Shown piece by piece: positions 8,809 through 18,374 of a stretch of DNA of 54,755 bases (positions within the stretch are counted from its first letter, which is position 1; each line of letters begins with the position of its first letter). Made by a program: the position numbers and the translations under genes. The notes below the pieces were generated by a model that had not been told where the DNA came from, did not search any database, and worked only from the letters and a program-made list of their open reading frames with translations. The DNA is from an uncultured Arenicella sp. Its GTDB lineage: Bacteria > Pseudomonadota > Gammaproteobacteria > Arenicellales > Arenicellaceae. The stretch spans positions 1 to 54,755 of the forward strand of contig CALAKU010000099.1 in the NCBI GenBank assembly GCA_937922925.1, read 5' to 3'.

Positions 8809-9369
8809 ATGCCCTACTTACAAAATGCCAGTATTTTCTTAATCAGCGCCCTTCTCGGCTTAGTGATTTATGTTGTATTGCTCAGATTCTGGATGCAGTG
8901 GTTTCGAGTGAGTTTTCGTAACGAGCTGGGCCAATTTGTGATCACGCTCACCAACCCAATTGTAGTGCCATTGCGGCGTATATTACCGCCTCTCGGCACA
9001 GTGGATACGGCGACTTTAGCCTTGGCCTATCTAGCTGCCGCAATCAAAGTTGCCGCAATTGTGCAAATCATTGGTCAGACTCCGAACGTGGCTTTGTATT
9101 TCGTATGGGGCTTGGGGATGCTAATCCGATCGACCATCTATTTGTTTTTAGCGGCCATCTTTATCTCCATTATTGCTAGCTGGATGTCGCCTCATACCGC
9201 ACACCCCGTTCTGGGCGTCGTACGTGCGATTAGCGAACCATTGCTGCGCCCGGCTCGACGATTGATTCCGCCCATTGCCGGCCTTGACCTTTCTCCGATT
9301 GTTGTGATTCTCGGCCTACAAGTCGCATTGATCGTTTTGGTTGCCCCGATTTTGCCTTCCATTTTTTAA
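8809..9369 (+). CDS. yggT: YggT family integral membrane protein
   Basis: A 186-residue protein with two copies of the YGGT domain, each made of a hydrophobic helix, a short amphipathic stretch and a second helix. The repeat pair is visible as [19 protein letters not shown] then [13 protein letters not shown], and later [20 protein letters not shown] then [12 protein letters not shown]. The family is linked to envelope integrity and osmotic behaviour, but its exact role is not settled. It lies between proC and metX as in Pseudomonas. Confidence 0.92.
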   Translation: MPYLQNASIFLISALLGLVIYVVLLRFWMQWFRVSFRNELGQFVITLTNPIVVPLRRILPPLGTVDTATLALAYLAAAIKVAAIVQIIGQTPNVALYFVWGLGMLIRSTIYLFLAAIFISIIASWMSPHTAHPVLGVVRAISEPLLRPARRLIPPIAGLDLSPIVVILGLQVALIVLVAPILPSIF

Positions 9370-9370
9370 A

Positions 9371-10546
9371 ATGAGCGAGTCGCAACTTAGTACCGATCAA
9401 TCTGTTGGATTGGTCGCGCCCCAGTCGGTGGTATTCGATCAAAGCATTGAACTCACCAGCAAGGGCGTACTGCACGGCTTTGAACTCGCGTATGAAACCT
9501 ATGGCGAGCTCAATTCTGACGCCTCGAATGCGATTCTAATCTGCCACGCCTTGAGTGGCGATCACCACGCGGCCGGCCATTATGGCGATGCCGACAAAAC
9601 TCGCGGTTGGTGGGACACCATGATTGGCCCCGGAAAACCAATCGACACCAACCACTTTTACGTTGTTTGTTCGAATAATCTAGGCGGCTGTGGCGGCAGT
9701 ACAGGCCCAAGCTCGACCAACCCGGCCACTGGCAAGCCCTATGGCCCAGACTTCCCAATTGTGACGGTTGAAGACTGGGTTCACACACAAACGATGCTTA
9801 GCGATCATTTGGGCATACAACAATGGGCGGCAGTGATGGGCGGCAGCCTTGGCGGCATGCAGGCAATACAGTGGAGCATCAGCCATCCCGAGCGCCTGCG
9901 TCATGCCATTGTTATCGCCTCAGCAGCCAAGTTAAATGCACAGAACATCGGTTTTAATGACGTCGCGCGACAAGCCATTCGCACCGATCCTGGCTTTTTC
10001 AATGGCGATTATTATCAGCATAACTCTAATCCCGACCGCGGTATGCGAGTCGCTCGAATGTTGGGCCACATTACCTACCTATCCGAATCGCTGATGGGGC
10101 AAAAATTTGGCCGCAACCTGCGCCAGAAAGCGACCTTCGACTACGAGTTCACGCCAGAATTTGAGGTAGAAAGCTATTTGCGTTATCAAGGCGATTCGTT
10201 TGTAAATCGCTTTGATGCGAACACCTATTTATTGATGACCAAGGCGCTCGACTATTTTGATCCTGCGGCGCAGACCAACGACGATTTAACTCGCGCATTG
10301 GCTCCGGCTAAAACCAATTTTTTGGTTATCTCATTTAATAGCGACTGGCGTTTTTCCAGTGAGCGATCAAAAGAAATTGTGCGCGCCTTGCAAAGCAATA
10401 AACACAACGTAAGCTATGCCGACATTGATTCACCGTATGGCCATGATTCCTTTTTGCTAGAAAATTCAGACTACTTTGAGTTGATGCGCGCCTATATGAC
10501 GCGTGTTCGAGGCGACCTTGCTGACGAAAACAAGGAGGGCCGCTAA
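9371..10546 (+). CDS. metX: Homoserine O-acyltransferase MetX
   Basis: Acylates homoserine in methionine synthesis; an alpha/beta-hydrolase of 391 residues. The nucleophile Ser159 is in GGSLGGMQ, Asp325 is in FNSDWRF and His358 is in [19 protein letters not shown] and [14 protein letters not shown] are further family motifs. Many proteobacterial MetX enzymes next to MetW use succinyl-CoA rather than acetyl-CoA, so the acyl donor is not decided here. The chosen ATG starts one base after the yggT stop; a longer frame from a TTG at 9341 would overlap yggT and is less likely. MetW follows 2 bases downstream. Confidence 0.94.
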   Translation: MSESQLSTDQSVGLVAPQSVVFDQSIELTSKGVLHGFELAYETYGELNSDASNAILICHALSGDHHAAGHYGDADKTRGWWDTMIGPGKPIDTNHFYVVCSNNLGGCGGSTGPSSTNPATGKPYGPDFPIVTVEDWVHTQTMLSDHLGIQQWAAVMGGSLGGMQAIQWSISHPERLRHAIVIASAAKLNAQNIGFNDVARQAIRTDPGFFNGDYYQHNSNPDRGMRVARMLGHITYLSESLMGQKFGRNLRQKATFDYEFTPEFEVESYLRYQGDSFVNRFDANTYLLMTKALDYFDPAAQTNDDLTRALAPAKTNFLVISFNSDWRFSSERSKEIVRALQSNKHNVSYADIDSPYGHDSFLLENSDYFELMRAYMTRVRGDLADENKEGR

Positions 10547-10548
10547 CC

Positions 10549-11178
10549 ATGTCTCAGTCTCTGCAAAAATCACGTTTAAGCCGTTACGACCATAGCTTAA
10601 TTGCCGACTGGGTTAAGCCCGGCAGCCGCGTGATTGATTTAGGTTGCGGTAATGGAGCGTTGCTCTCCCACTTGCAACGAGAAAAACAAGTCAGTGGTTA
10701 CGGAGTTGAGCTTGATTCAGCGATGATCTCAAAGTGCGTTGCCAATAACATCAACGTAATTCAAATCAACTTGGATCAAGGTTTGGACCATTTCGACTCA
10801 GACTCCTTCGACACCGTGATTCTGTCGCTGACCTTACAAGCCATGCGTCGCCCGCGCCAATTGCTTGAAGAGATGATGCGCGTGGGGCAACAAGGCATTG
10901 TCACTTTCCCAAATTTCGCGCATTGGCGTAACCGTTGGCAAATCGCGTTTGGTGGCAAAATGCCCGTGAGTAAAGAATTACCTTACAAATGGTACGACAC
11001 GCCGAATATTCACCTGTGTACCCTGCGCGATTTTCATACTCTGTGTGCCGAGCTAGGGTTTAGCATTGACCGATCAATCGCGGTTCGCGGCGATGGCCAA
11101 CAAACGCTAGGGCTCAAAGCCTTACCTAACCTATTCGGTGAAATTGCGCTCTGCCGTTTTCACAAACTATCATCCTAA
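10549..11178 (+). CDS. metW: Methionine biosynthesis protein MetW
   Basis: A class I SAM-dependent methyltransferase fold (209 residues) that partners MetX in many proteobacteria and is needed for full homoserine acyltransferase activity. The motif I loop VIDLGCGNGALLSHL, the acidic GVELD end of the second strand and DTVILSLTLQAMRRP are visible, followed by the MetW-typical FPNFAHWRNRWQ and ELPYKWYDTPNIHLCT. Its start follows the metX stop by 2 bases, so translation is probably coupled. The AGGAGGG-like GGAGGG just upstream is a strong ribosome-binding site. Confidence 0.94.
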   Translation: MSQSLQKSRLSRYDHSLIADWVKPGSRVIDLGCGNGALLSHLQREKQVSGYGVELDSAMISKCVANNINVIQINLDQGLDHFDSDSFDTVILSLTLQAMRRPRQLLEEMMRVGQQGIVTFPNFAHWRNRWQIAFGGKMPVSKELPYKWYDTPNIHLCTLRDFHTLCAELGFSIDRSIAVRGDGQQTLGLKALPNLFGEIALCRFHKLSS

Positions 11179-11199
11179 GCTAAGCCCGCAGTAAAACTT

Positions 11200-11679
11200 A
11201 TGAACAATAACGACATCTTGCGAGCCTTACGCCATGCGCTCGACATCAACAACGCGGCTTGCTTAAAGCTGTTTAGCCAGCATCCGCACTCGACAGTCGT
11301 GATTGGCTCCAAACAATTACAAGCGCTGTTCCTAAAGGAAGACGAAGAAGGCTTTACGGCCATGGGCGATGACCAACTGATCGCGCTTTTAGACGGCCTT
11401 ATTGCAACCAACCGAGGCGTACGCGAAGATACGCCGCCGCCGAAAATCGAGCGTTTAACGCGCAATGAAATCCTTAAAAAATTACGAATCGCCTTCGAGT
11501 TCAAAGAACAAGAAATGTTGGCTACCTTGGCCGCTGGTGGCAGCAAGTTAAGTAAAAGTGAGTTGTCAGCGTTTTTTCGCAAGGCTACTCACAAACATTA
11601 TCGACCGGTAGGAAATCAGATCATGCGCGCGTTTTTCCGCGGCTTAGCGAAAGCTAAAACCAATCCGACCACTGACTAG
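11200..11679 (+). CDS. yehS: DUF1456 family protein (YehS-like)
   Basis: A 159-residue soluble protein made of two repeats of the DUF1456 domain. Each repeat starts with a DILRALRHAL- or EILKKLRIAF-type helix and ends with an LSAFFRK- or LQALFLK-type helix, as in E. coli YehS. No enzymatic motif is known. It starts 21 bases after metW and may be the last gene of that transcript; it ends 9 bases before the convergent ACC-deaminase-like gene. Confidence 0.85.
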   Translation: MNNNDILRALRHALDINNAACLKLFSQHPHSTVVIGSKQLQALFLKEDEEGFTAMGDDQLIALLDGLIATNRGVREDTPPPKIERLTRNEILKKLRIAFEFKEQEMLATLAAGGSKLSKSELSAFFRKATHKHYRPVGNQIMRAFFRGLAKAKTNPTTD

Positions 11680-11688
11680 ACCAGTAAT

Positions 11689-12708
11689 TTACCCATTGCG
11701 ATAAGTGTAGCTATAGCCATTCAATGCCGGCGCGCCGCCTAGGTGCGCATACAGCACTTTTGATCCACTAGGGAAAAACCCTTTTTTCACTAGATCGATC
11801 ATGCCTTGCATAGACTTACCTTCATAAACCGGGTCGGTGATCATGGCTTCGGTCTGCGCGGCCAGGCGAATCGCCTCGTTGGTTTCGTGGCTCGGCACCC
11901 CATAGGCCGGATAGGCGTAGTCGGGATTGATATGAATATCCTGTTCAGTGATCTCTTGCTTAAGACCCAGCAAGGCCGACGTTTTTTTGGCGATATCCGT
12001 CACTTGGCCACGGGTTTGCTCTAGGGTTCCAGAGGCATCAATACCAATCACACGCTGAGCGCGGTCTTCGGGTTTAAAGCCGACAATCATGCCGCCTTGA
12101 GTCGACCCAGTAACCACACAGACCACAATGTAATCGAATTCGTAACCAAGTTCGGCTTCTTGCATTTTGACCTCTTCGGCAAAACCCACATAGCCCAAGC
12201 AACCAAATTTGTGCACCGAGGCACCGGCGGGAATTCCATAAGGCTTACCACCTTGATCGCGCACATCTTGCATGGCCGCCTCCCAGCTTTCACGAATACC
12301 AATATCGAAACCTTCGTCGACTAATCGCGAGTCAGCCCCCATCAGTCGAGTCATCAAAATATTGCCGACTCGATCGTAAACGGCGTCTTCGTGTGGTACC
12401 CAAGATTCTTGCACCAAGCGACATTTCATTCCAATCTTGGCAGCAACGGCGGCCACCATGCGCGTGTGATTCGATTGCACGCCACCTATCGACACCAAGG
12501 TATCCGCGCCGGAGGCAATGGCGTCAGGCACAATGTATTCTAATTTGCGGAGCTTATTACCTCCCATCGCCAAACCCGAATTACAGTCTTCGCGTTTTGC
12601 GTATATCTCGACATCACCGCCTAACGCATCAGTCAGCCTAGGCAGAAACTCGATTGGCGTAGGCCCGAAAGTCAAAGGGTAACGTTCAAATTTATCCAGT
12701 AAGCTCAT
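11689..12708 (-). CDS. acdS: 1-aminocyclopropane-1-carboxylate deaminase
   Basis: A PLP enzyme of the tryptophan-synthase-beta fold that opens the ACC ring to 2-oxobutyrate and ammonia. The 339 residues align throughout with Pseudomonas Acd[31 protein letters not shown] with PLP-binding Lys52, [10 protein letters not shown] with Ser79, and DPVYEGKSM with Tyr295 and Glu296. Glu296 and Leu323 (AHLGGAP) are the positions that separate true ACC deaminases from D-cysteine desulfhydrases, which carry Ser and Thr there. His81 stands where the Pseudomonas enzyme has Gln. Such genes are best known from plant-associated bacteria. No AcdR/Lrp-type regulator adjoins; a DMT permease gene lies upstream on the same strand. 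Confidence 0.88.
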   Translation of the reverse strand: MSLLDKFERYPLTFGPTPIEFLPRLTDALGGDVEIYAKREDCNSGLAMGGNKLRKLEYIVPDAIASGADTLVSIGGVQSNHTRMVAAVAAKIGMKCRLVQESWVPHEDAVYDRVGNILMTRLMGADSRLVDEGFDIGIRESWEAAMQDVRDQGGKPYGIPAGASVHKFGCLGYVGFAEEVKMQEAELGYEFDYIVVCVVTGSTQGGMIVGFKPEDRAQRVIGIDASGTLEQTRGQVTDIAKKTSALLGLKQEITEQDIHINPDYAYPAYGVPSHETNEAIRLAAQTEAMITDPVYEGKSMQGMIDLVKKGFFPSGSKVLYAHLGGAPALNGYSYTYRNG

Positions 12709-12803
12709 GTTTTTTTCTAGGGGTTCGTGTGATCGTTGGCGATTGTTTATCCAATTGGCAAAATAAGCAAATTCAATTCTTAATCCAGCATCAAGGCGGC
12801 GCG

Positions 12804-12824
12804 AAGGGCTCGTTGATGAGCCTT
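12804..12824. other. Short hairpin between permease and deaminase genes
   Basis: Arms AAGG(G)CTC and GAGCCTT around a six-base loop lie just past the stop of the minus-strand DMT permease gene. There is no T-run, so it is only a possible weak terminator or RNA stem. Confidence 0.3.
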
Positions 12825-12825
12825 C

Positions 12826-13704
12826 CTATTCGCCTTCCTTTTTTTGGCCTTCTTGCAATTGTGCCAATACACAACCCAGCAGCATTAATGCCGCGCCGAC
12901 GATCCCAGCCATCGTCAAACTTTCTCCAAAAACAAAGTAGGCGGCGATGGCTCCGAAGACAGCTTCGAGCGATAAAATGACGGCCGCGGCAAATGGTTCC
13001 GCTTTCTCGAGCACCAACACTTGTAAAGTGTAGGCAATGCCTACCACCACCACGCCGTTGATGAGAGGCCATAAATAGCCAATGTTTTGTTGCGGCAATA
13101 GGCGCGTCTCAAACGCGAGGGAATAAACCAGACTTAAGCCCGCGCATATCGCGAACTGAATAAAAGCCAGCACCAAAGTGTTGTGGTCTTTCGCTTTCTC
13201 GGCGATCAACAAAATATGCAGGGCCCAAAATACCGCGCCGATTAAGGCTAGCAAATCGCCTTTGAGGGCAATTTCGGTTCCGCCTTGCGTGAGCAGATAC
13301 AAACCAATGATCGCGATAATGCCGCCACTCCACACAATGAGTTTGTATCGATAACCCAAAGCGTAGGCAATAATTGGCACAACAATGACATACAGCCCGG
13401 TGATAAACGAAACATTCGCCACCGAGGTAAACAGCAGACTAATTTGCTGCATCAAGGCGCCGGCAAACAATAAGCCACCAAGTTGCGCACTTAGAATCAA
13501 CGTCGAACGTGATCGGAAATCATCCAAGCTAACTGACGAAAACAACAGCAACATGGGCAGCAAGGTTAACGCGCCCAGCGCAAAACGCAGCGCATTAAAG
13601 GCTGCGGCATCCATGTGTTCTAGGCCCAGTTTTTGAGGTACGAAACCGAAGCCCCAAATTAGAGCAATCAGCAGCAAACCAAGATTAACCATCGACAGGC
13701 GCAT
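12826..13704 (-). CDS. DMT (EamA) family permease
   Basis: A 292-residue inner-membrane protein with ten predicted helices in two EamA halves, of the drug/metabolite transporter superfamily. The start LLIALIWGFGFVPQKLGLE, the LRFALGALTLLPM stretch and in the second half LSLEAVFGAIAAYFVFGESLT are typical of each repeat. Members export amino acids, nucleosides or other small metabolites; the substrate cannot be read from the sequence. The gene lies 117 bases upstream of the ACC-deaminase-like gene on the same strand, and 17 bases downstream of the NhaC gene, so all three may form one transcript. Confidence 0.88.
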   Translation of the reverse strand: MRLSMVNLGLLLIALIWGFGFVPQKLGLEHMDAAAFNALRFALGALTLLPMLLLFSSVSLDDFRSRSTLILSAQLGGLLFAGALMQQISLLFTSVANVSFITGLYVIVVPIIAYALGYRYKLIVWSGGIIAIIGLYLLTQGGTEIALKGDLLALIGAVFWALHILLIAEKAKDHNTLVLAFIQFAICAGLSLVYSLAFETRLLPQQNIGYLWPLINGVVVVGIAYTLQVLVLEKAEPFAAAVILSLEAVFGAIAAYFVFGESLTMAGIVGAALMLLGCVLAQLQEGQKKEGE

Positions 13705-13721
13705 CAGATAATCTCAGTTTT

Positions 13722-15203
13722 TTAGACCACTACGCGATTTGGATCGTCTTGCTCGAGCGGCTCGATGCGTTTAATACGAATCATGAACCAGGCGTAAATG
13801 AGCGTCATAATCGGGCTAAGTAGGTTAAAGAAGCAAAAAAGAAAGTAGGTTGGTGTGGCGATTCCAAGTACAGCGGCGTGATACGCACCACAAGTATTCC
13901 AAGGAATGAGTACGCCAGTCACGGTGCCCGTATCTTCCAAAGTTCGGCTCAAGTTTTCAGAGGCGTAGCCCTTTTCTTTATAAAGTTTGGCGTACATGCG
14001 GCCCGGAATCGCCACCGAGATATATTGGTCAGAGGTTGAGACATTGGTGACGATGCACGTGCCCGCAGTACAAGCCACTAAACTGAAAAAGCCTTTGGCT
14101 AACTTTTGCACCGCCTGCATGATGCGCGTCAACATACCGCACGCTTCCATGACACCGCCAAACGCCATTGCGGCTAGGATTAGCCAGACAGTACCGAGCA
14201 TGCCTTGCATTCCGCCTGCGCTAAACAAATCGTTCAAGGTTGGATTGGCGGTTTCGATAGACACTCCTGCAAACAGGGTATCCATTAGCAAACGATATTG
14301 CAGAAAGTCGCCTTCCATTGTCGCCATTAAGTCGGCGATTAGCTCACGCTGAAAGATAAGCGCACACAGCAACCCGGCCAAAATTCCAACGAAAAGCGCA
14401 GGTATGGCATCGACTCTTTTGACAATTAAGCCCAGTGTAATGATCGGCGGGAACAACAGCCACAAGGTAATATTGAAACGATCATCGATAGCGCCAAGCA
14501 CCGAGCTAACGTCAACACCGGCGGCTGATGTATCTAAATTCAAGCCAATAACCGTAAACAGAATCAAGCTGATAATCATCGACGGCACGGTGGTGTTCAT
14601 CAAATAACGGATATGATCAAACAAAGGGGTTTCGGTCACCGCCGCCGCCAAGTTTGTGGTGTCAGATAAGGGCGAGATCTTATCGCCAAAGTAAGCGCCC
14701 GAGATAATCGCGCCGCCGATAAGGCCGTCAGGTACGCCTAAAGCTCTCCCGACACCGACCATGGCAACACCAATCGTCGCAGCAGTCGACCAGGAGCTGC
14801 CACTCACCAGTGAGGTTAGCGCGCAGGCGATACAGCAAGCGACCAAAAATATGGTTGGGTTTAGTAACTTTACACCGTAATAAACCAGAACCGGCACGGT
14901 GCCGCACAACAACCAGATGCTCGCCAAGGCTCCAACCAAAAGCAAAATCAGAATCGATGGCATGGCATTGCTGATGGTGTCTACCATGCTTTTTTGGATA
15001 GTGGCCCAAGCGATGCCTCTGGATAAACCAATCGCGGCAGCAAACCCGCTTACCAAAATAATGATCATTTGGCTGGAGCCCGATAAGGCATCATCTCCGT
15101 AAACAAACAAAACATTGCCGGTGAGCGCCAAAACAAGGACAAGAATGGGCAATAAAGCGAGCCCCAAGGACATCGAGCGATCAGAATTATGAGAATCGGG
15201 CAT
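13722..15203 (-). CDS. nhaC: NhaC family Na+/H+ antiporter
   Basis: A polytopic inner-membrane antiporter (about 493 residues). The family block GSSWSTAATIGVAM is followed by GGAIISGAYFGDKISPLS and DTTNLAAAV, then later FGGVMEACGML and TGVLIPWNTCGAYHAAVLGI. It would expel sodium, or exchange a carboxylate such as malate or lactate as some NhaC paralogues do. A longer frame begins at a TTG (15236); the ATG at 15203 gives MPDSHNSDRS and fits better, though neither has a clear ribosome-binding site. It is divergent from the TonB-dependent receptor. Confidence 0.9.
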   Translation of the reverse strand: MPDSHNSDRSMSLGLALLPILVLVLALTGNVLFVYGDDALSGSSQMIIILVSGFAAAIGLSRGIAWATIQKSMVDTISNAMPSILILLLVGALASIWLLCGTVPVLVYYGVKLLNPTIFLVACCIACALTSLVSGSSWSTAATIGVAMVGVGRALGVPDGLIGGAIISGAYFGDKISPLSDTTNLAAAVTETPLFDHIRYLMNTTVPSMIISLILFTVIGLNLDTSAAGVDVSSVLGAIDDRFNITLWLLFPPIITLGLIVKRVDAIPALFVGILAGLLCALIFQRELIADLMATMEGDFLQYRLLMDTLFAGVSIETANPTLNDLFSAGGMQGMLGTVWLILAAMAFGGVMEACGMLTRIMQAVQKLAKGFFSLVACTAGTCIVTNVSTSDQYISVAIPGRMYAKLYKEKGYASENLSRTLEDTGTVTGVLIPWNTCGAYHAAVLGIATPTYFLFCFFNLLSPIMTLIYAWFMIRIKRIEPLEQDDPNRVVV

Positions 15204-15373
15204 GGTAATTTGAGTTGTTGTTGTTTTACTGCTCAATCATAACCAAGTCTGGCGACCAATTGCACCTATGGATACGCACGGCCATTGATACAGACAAATC
15301 CTTACCTATATGCGACAACTTGTTGAATATCCTGCAATATCTGCGGCGTTAAGCCCCTATTTTTGCTTGTTGT

Positions 15374-15388
15374 GCGGTTAAAAACCGC
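15374..15388. promoter_or_regulatory. Inverted repeat in nhaC-TBDR intergenic region
   Basis: GCGGTT (15374-15379) and AACCGC (15383-15388) form a perfect six-base-pair stem with a three-base AAA loop. It lies about 105 bases before the receptor start and could be an operator or a 5' leader stem. A second stem, GTGAG/CTCAC (15459-15477), touches the receptor ribosome-binding site AGGAG and could affect its access. Confidence 0.35.
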
Positions 15389-15493
15389 GTAGCATCGCAA
15401 ATTCGGCACATTTGCAACATTTTGTGCCTAAAACAACTAAAAACTTAAGTGGAACAACGTGAGTGGTAACAGCTCACAGGAGAGAAACCCGCA

Positions 15494-18193
15494 ATGCCAA
15501 ATTTGCACTTTAGAGTCACAGCGCTTGCGCTCGCTCTGGCAACTCTTGGTGGTGTCTCGACACCATCCTTTGCGCAAGAAACTGAGGAAGCAATTGAAGA
15601 GGTTGTAACCATTGGTTCGCGCCGCCAGGCTCGCTCTGCGTCTGATACAGTCGCTCCAGTAGACGTCATTAACGCAAATGACATTACTGACCAAGCCAGT
15701 AACGACATCTCGGATTTAATCCGTACTGTCGTCCCGTCTTACCAAGTCAATACTCAACCGATTTCTGATGCAGCAACCATCGTTCGCCCTGCGAACTTGC
15801 GTGGCTTATCACCAGATAACACTTTGGTGTTATTGAACGGAAAACGTCGTCACCGCGCGGCGGTCATCTCGTTCTTAGGTGGTGGTATCTCTGACGGCGC
15901 CCACGGCCCAGATATCGGCGTATTCCCATCACTAGGCCTTAAGCAAGTTGAAGTCTTACGTGACGGCGCCTCATCACAATATGGTGCTGACGCGATTGCT
16001 GGCGTAATTAACTTCCAACTAAAAGACGCTCGTGAGGGCGGTTCTGTTGAAGCCAAATGGGGTTCAACCTACGAAGGCGACGGCGATTCCTTCAAGATCG
16101 GCGCGAACGTCGGTTTGCCTTTGGGCGCCGATGGTTTCTTAAACCTAACTGCCGAATTTGCTGAAACAGACGGTACTTTCCGTGCGGTACAGCGTGACGA
16201 CGCGGCGGCATTGATCGCTGCCGGCAACTCAGCCGTACAAAATGTGGCCGTTAACACGGTAACAGATGCATTCGTTCAGTACTGGGGTCAACCCGATGTA
16301 GAAGACGACAATAAGTTCTTCTTCAACGCTGGTCTTCCAATCGGTGAGAACGCTGAATTGTATTCTTTCGGTAACTACGCCGAGCGTACAGTGACCGGCG
16401 GCTTCTTTTTCCGTAACCCAACCAACCGTGGCGGCGTATTCCAAGGCCCAAGCGTAAACCCGGTAACGGGCGCAGCAATGGACGGCGGCGTATCGTCAAT
16501 CTCAGTTGGTGATTTGTCTGTCAACACAGCAGGCGATTGCCCAGCAGGTATCCCATTGACTCAGGGCGGCGGTTTACTTCCAGACCCGAATGTCCTAGCG
16601 CAAGTAATCGCTGACGACAACTGCTTCTCTTTTGTTGAGTTGTTCCCTGGCGGTTTCGTTCCGCGCTTTGGTGGCGACACAACTGACCAAAGTTTGGTCT
16701 TGGGTATCCGTGGCGAATTGAACAATGGCCTTACGTATGACGTAAGCTACACTTACGGTGAAAACGAAGCCGCGTTTTTCATTAACAACACGATTAATGC
16801 AAGCTTAGGCCCCAACACACCAACGTCTTTCCAACCTGGTACGTACATTCAAACCGACAACAACTTTAACGTTGATTTGACGTACGCACTTCCAGTAGCT
16901 GGCTTTGCCTCTGACTTAAACATCGCTGGTGGTTTTGAGTTCCGTGAAGAGAACTTTGAAATCATTCAAGGTGATGCGGCCTCTTTCCAAATTGGCCCCT
17001 TGTCAGCGCCATCTTCGGCTTTCCCAACAGGCCAAGGTTTCGCGTCTAGCTCAAACGGCTTTGGTGGCTTCAGTGTCCCCATCGACGAGAGCCAAGACAA
17101 TGTTGCTGTTTATCTTGATTTAGAAGCCGACGTTACTGAAGACCTGACTTTGCAAGCGGCGGTTCGCTACGAAGATTTCAACACCTTTGGCGATACAACT
17201 AACTTCAAGTTAGGTGGTCTTTGGAGAGCCTCTGATACAGTAACCCTTCGCGGTACTATCTCAACAGGTTTCCACGCACCAACAACTGGCCAAGCCAATG
17301 TAACTAACATTACAACGGCGTTTGTAGGCGGTGTATTGGCTGACCAAGGCACGCTTCCTCTAAGCAGCAATGCTGGTCAATTCGTAAACGAGCAATTAGG
17401 TAACCCATTTAGCTTGGGCCCTGAAGACGCAACTAACTTGTCTTTAGGTGCCGCATTCGAACTTGGCTCAGCAAGCATCACAGTTGACTACTTCCGCATT
17501 GAAGTTGACGACCGTATTGCGATCAGCGATCAGCAAGACTTCCAAGGCTTGTTGAGCAGCGTAGCGGGTCAAAACGGTATTGCATTGCCAATGAATGCGC
17601 AAACTAGCCAAATCTTGAACGCCTTGGGCAATGCTGGAGTATTAAACCCAGCTGACTTCATCGGTTCAGAAGATTTGACGACCTTTGCATTCTTCGCCAA
17701 TGACTTTGACACACGCACACAAGGTATTGACCTCGTTGCCAGCATGCCTCTCGATTTGGGCAGCGGTTCTACGACTCTTGCCTTGAGCGCCAACTGGACC
17801 GAAACCGAGGTAACTCGTCGTGGCGGTTTGGGCGATACGCGTTTACGTCAATTGGAAGAAAACCTTCCAAACCTTAAAGGTAACATTAGCCTTCGTCACT
17901 TCGAAGACAACTGGCGTGCATTGGCTCGAGCCAATTTCCACGGTAGCTACTTCGAAGCCCACTTGGATTCTGGCGACTTAGCCATTTTCCCTGGCGGCGA
18001 GATTACCTTTGACGTTGAGTTTGGCTATACATTCAACGAGAATTTCAACATCATCGCTGGTGTTCAAAACTTGTTTGATGCTTTCCCAGATGAAAACGAA
18101 TTCGCTGGTGTTGCAGGTTCACAATTCCCTGCGACAGCGCCATTCGGTTTCAGTGGTGGTCAATACTACTTGCGTGCGAACTACGAATTCTAA
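15494..18193 (+). CDS. TonB-dependent outer-membrane receptor
   Basis: An 899-residue outer-membrane beta-barrel for energy-dependent uptake. A signal peptide ends near Ala27-Gln28 (STPSFAQE). A TonB-box-like stretch EEVVTIGSR follows at 35-43, then the plug domain with LRGLSPDNTLVLLNGKRRH and VEVLRDGASSQYGADAIAGV. The barrel ends with the canonical aromatic residue (YYLRANYEF). The type with this plug is common in marine gammaproteobacteria and Caulobacter-like genomes; the ligand is unknown. Ribosome-binding site AGGAG is at 15478-15482. Downstream is a clear terminator, so it is a monocistronic, strongly expressed-looking gene. The next gene is an AGCS symporter, so a peptide or amino-acid-linked ligand is possible but not shown. 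Confidence 0.93.
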   Translation: MPNLHFRVTALALALATLGGVSTPSFAQETEEAIEEVVTIGSRRQARSASDTVAPVDVINANDITDQASNDISDLIRTVVPSYQVNTQPISDAATIVRPANLRGLSPDNTLVLLNGKRRHRAAVISFLGGGISDGAHGPDIGVFPSLGLKQVEVLRDGASSQYGADAIAGVINFQLKDAREGGSVEAKWGSTYEGDGDSFKIGANVGLPLGADGFLNLTAEFAETDGTFRAVQRDDAAALIAAGNSAVQNVAVNTVTDAFVQYWGQPDVEDDNKFFFNAGLPIGENAELYSFGNYAERTVTGGFFFRNPTNRGGVFQGPSVNPVTGAAMDGGVSSISVGDLSVNTAGDCPAGIPLTQGGGLLPDPNVLAQVIADDNCFSFVELFPGGFVPRFGGDTTDQSLVLGIRGELNNGLTYDVSYTYGENEAAFFINNTINASLGPNTPTSFQPGTYIQTDNNFNVDLTYALPVAGFASDLNIAGGFEFREENFEIIQGDAASFQIGPLSAPSSAFPTGQGFASSSNGFGGFSVPIDESQDNVAVYLDLEADVTEDLTLQAAVRYEDFNTFGDTTNFKLGGLWRASDTVTLRGTISTGFHAPTTGQANVTNITTAFVGGVLADQGTLPLSSNAGQFVNEQLGNPFSLGPEDATNLSLGAAFELGSASITVDYFRIEVDDRIAISDQQDFQGLLSSVAGQNGIALPMNAQTSQILNALGNAGVLNPADFIGSEDLTTFAFFANDFDTRTQGIDLVASMPLDLGSGSTTLALSANWTETEVTRRGGLGDTRLRQLEENLPNLKGNISLRHFEDNWRALARANFHGSYFEAHLDSGDLAIFPGGEITFDVEFGYTFNENFNIIAGVQNLFDAFPDENEFAGVAGSQFPATAPFGFSGGQYYLRANYEF

Positions 18194-18215
18194 TTTTAGA
18201 ATTTAAGTTACACCG

Positions 18216-18246
18216 AAAAAGCCGCAGCTTAGTCTGCGGCTTTTTT
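18216..18246 (+). terminator. Rho-independent terminator after TBDR gene
   Basis: GCCGCAG (18221-18227) pairs with CTGCGGC (18234-18240) around a six-base loop, flanked by A5 and T6. It stands 23 bases past the receptor stop codon. The A-run makes it able to work in both directions, but only the plus-strand gene needs it. Confidence 0.92.
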
Positions 18247-18374
18247 GTGCCCAATGAATTATCTCGACTTTCTGACCCGCGATACCGCTAATTAAGGGTC
18301 GTGGCATATCGGCACAGCGCTGATTTTCCGATATAGTCTGAGCACATCAATAATCATAACGATAAAACTTCACT

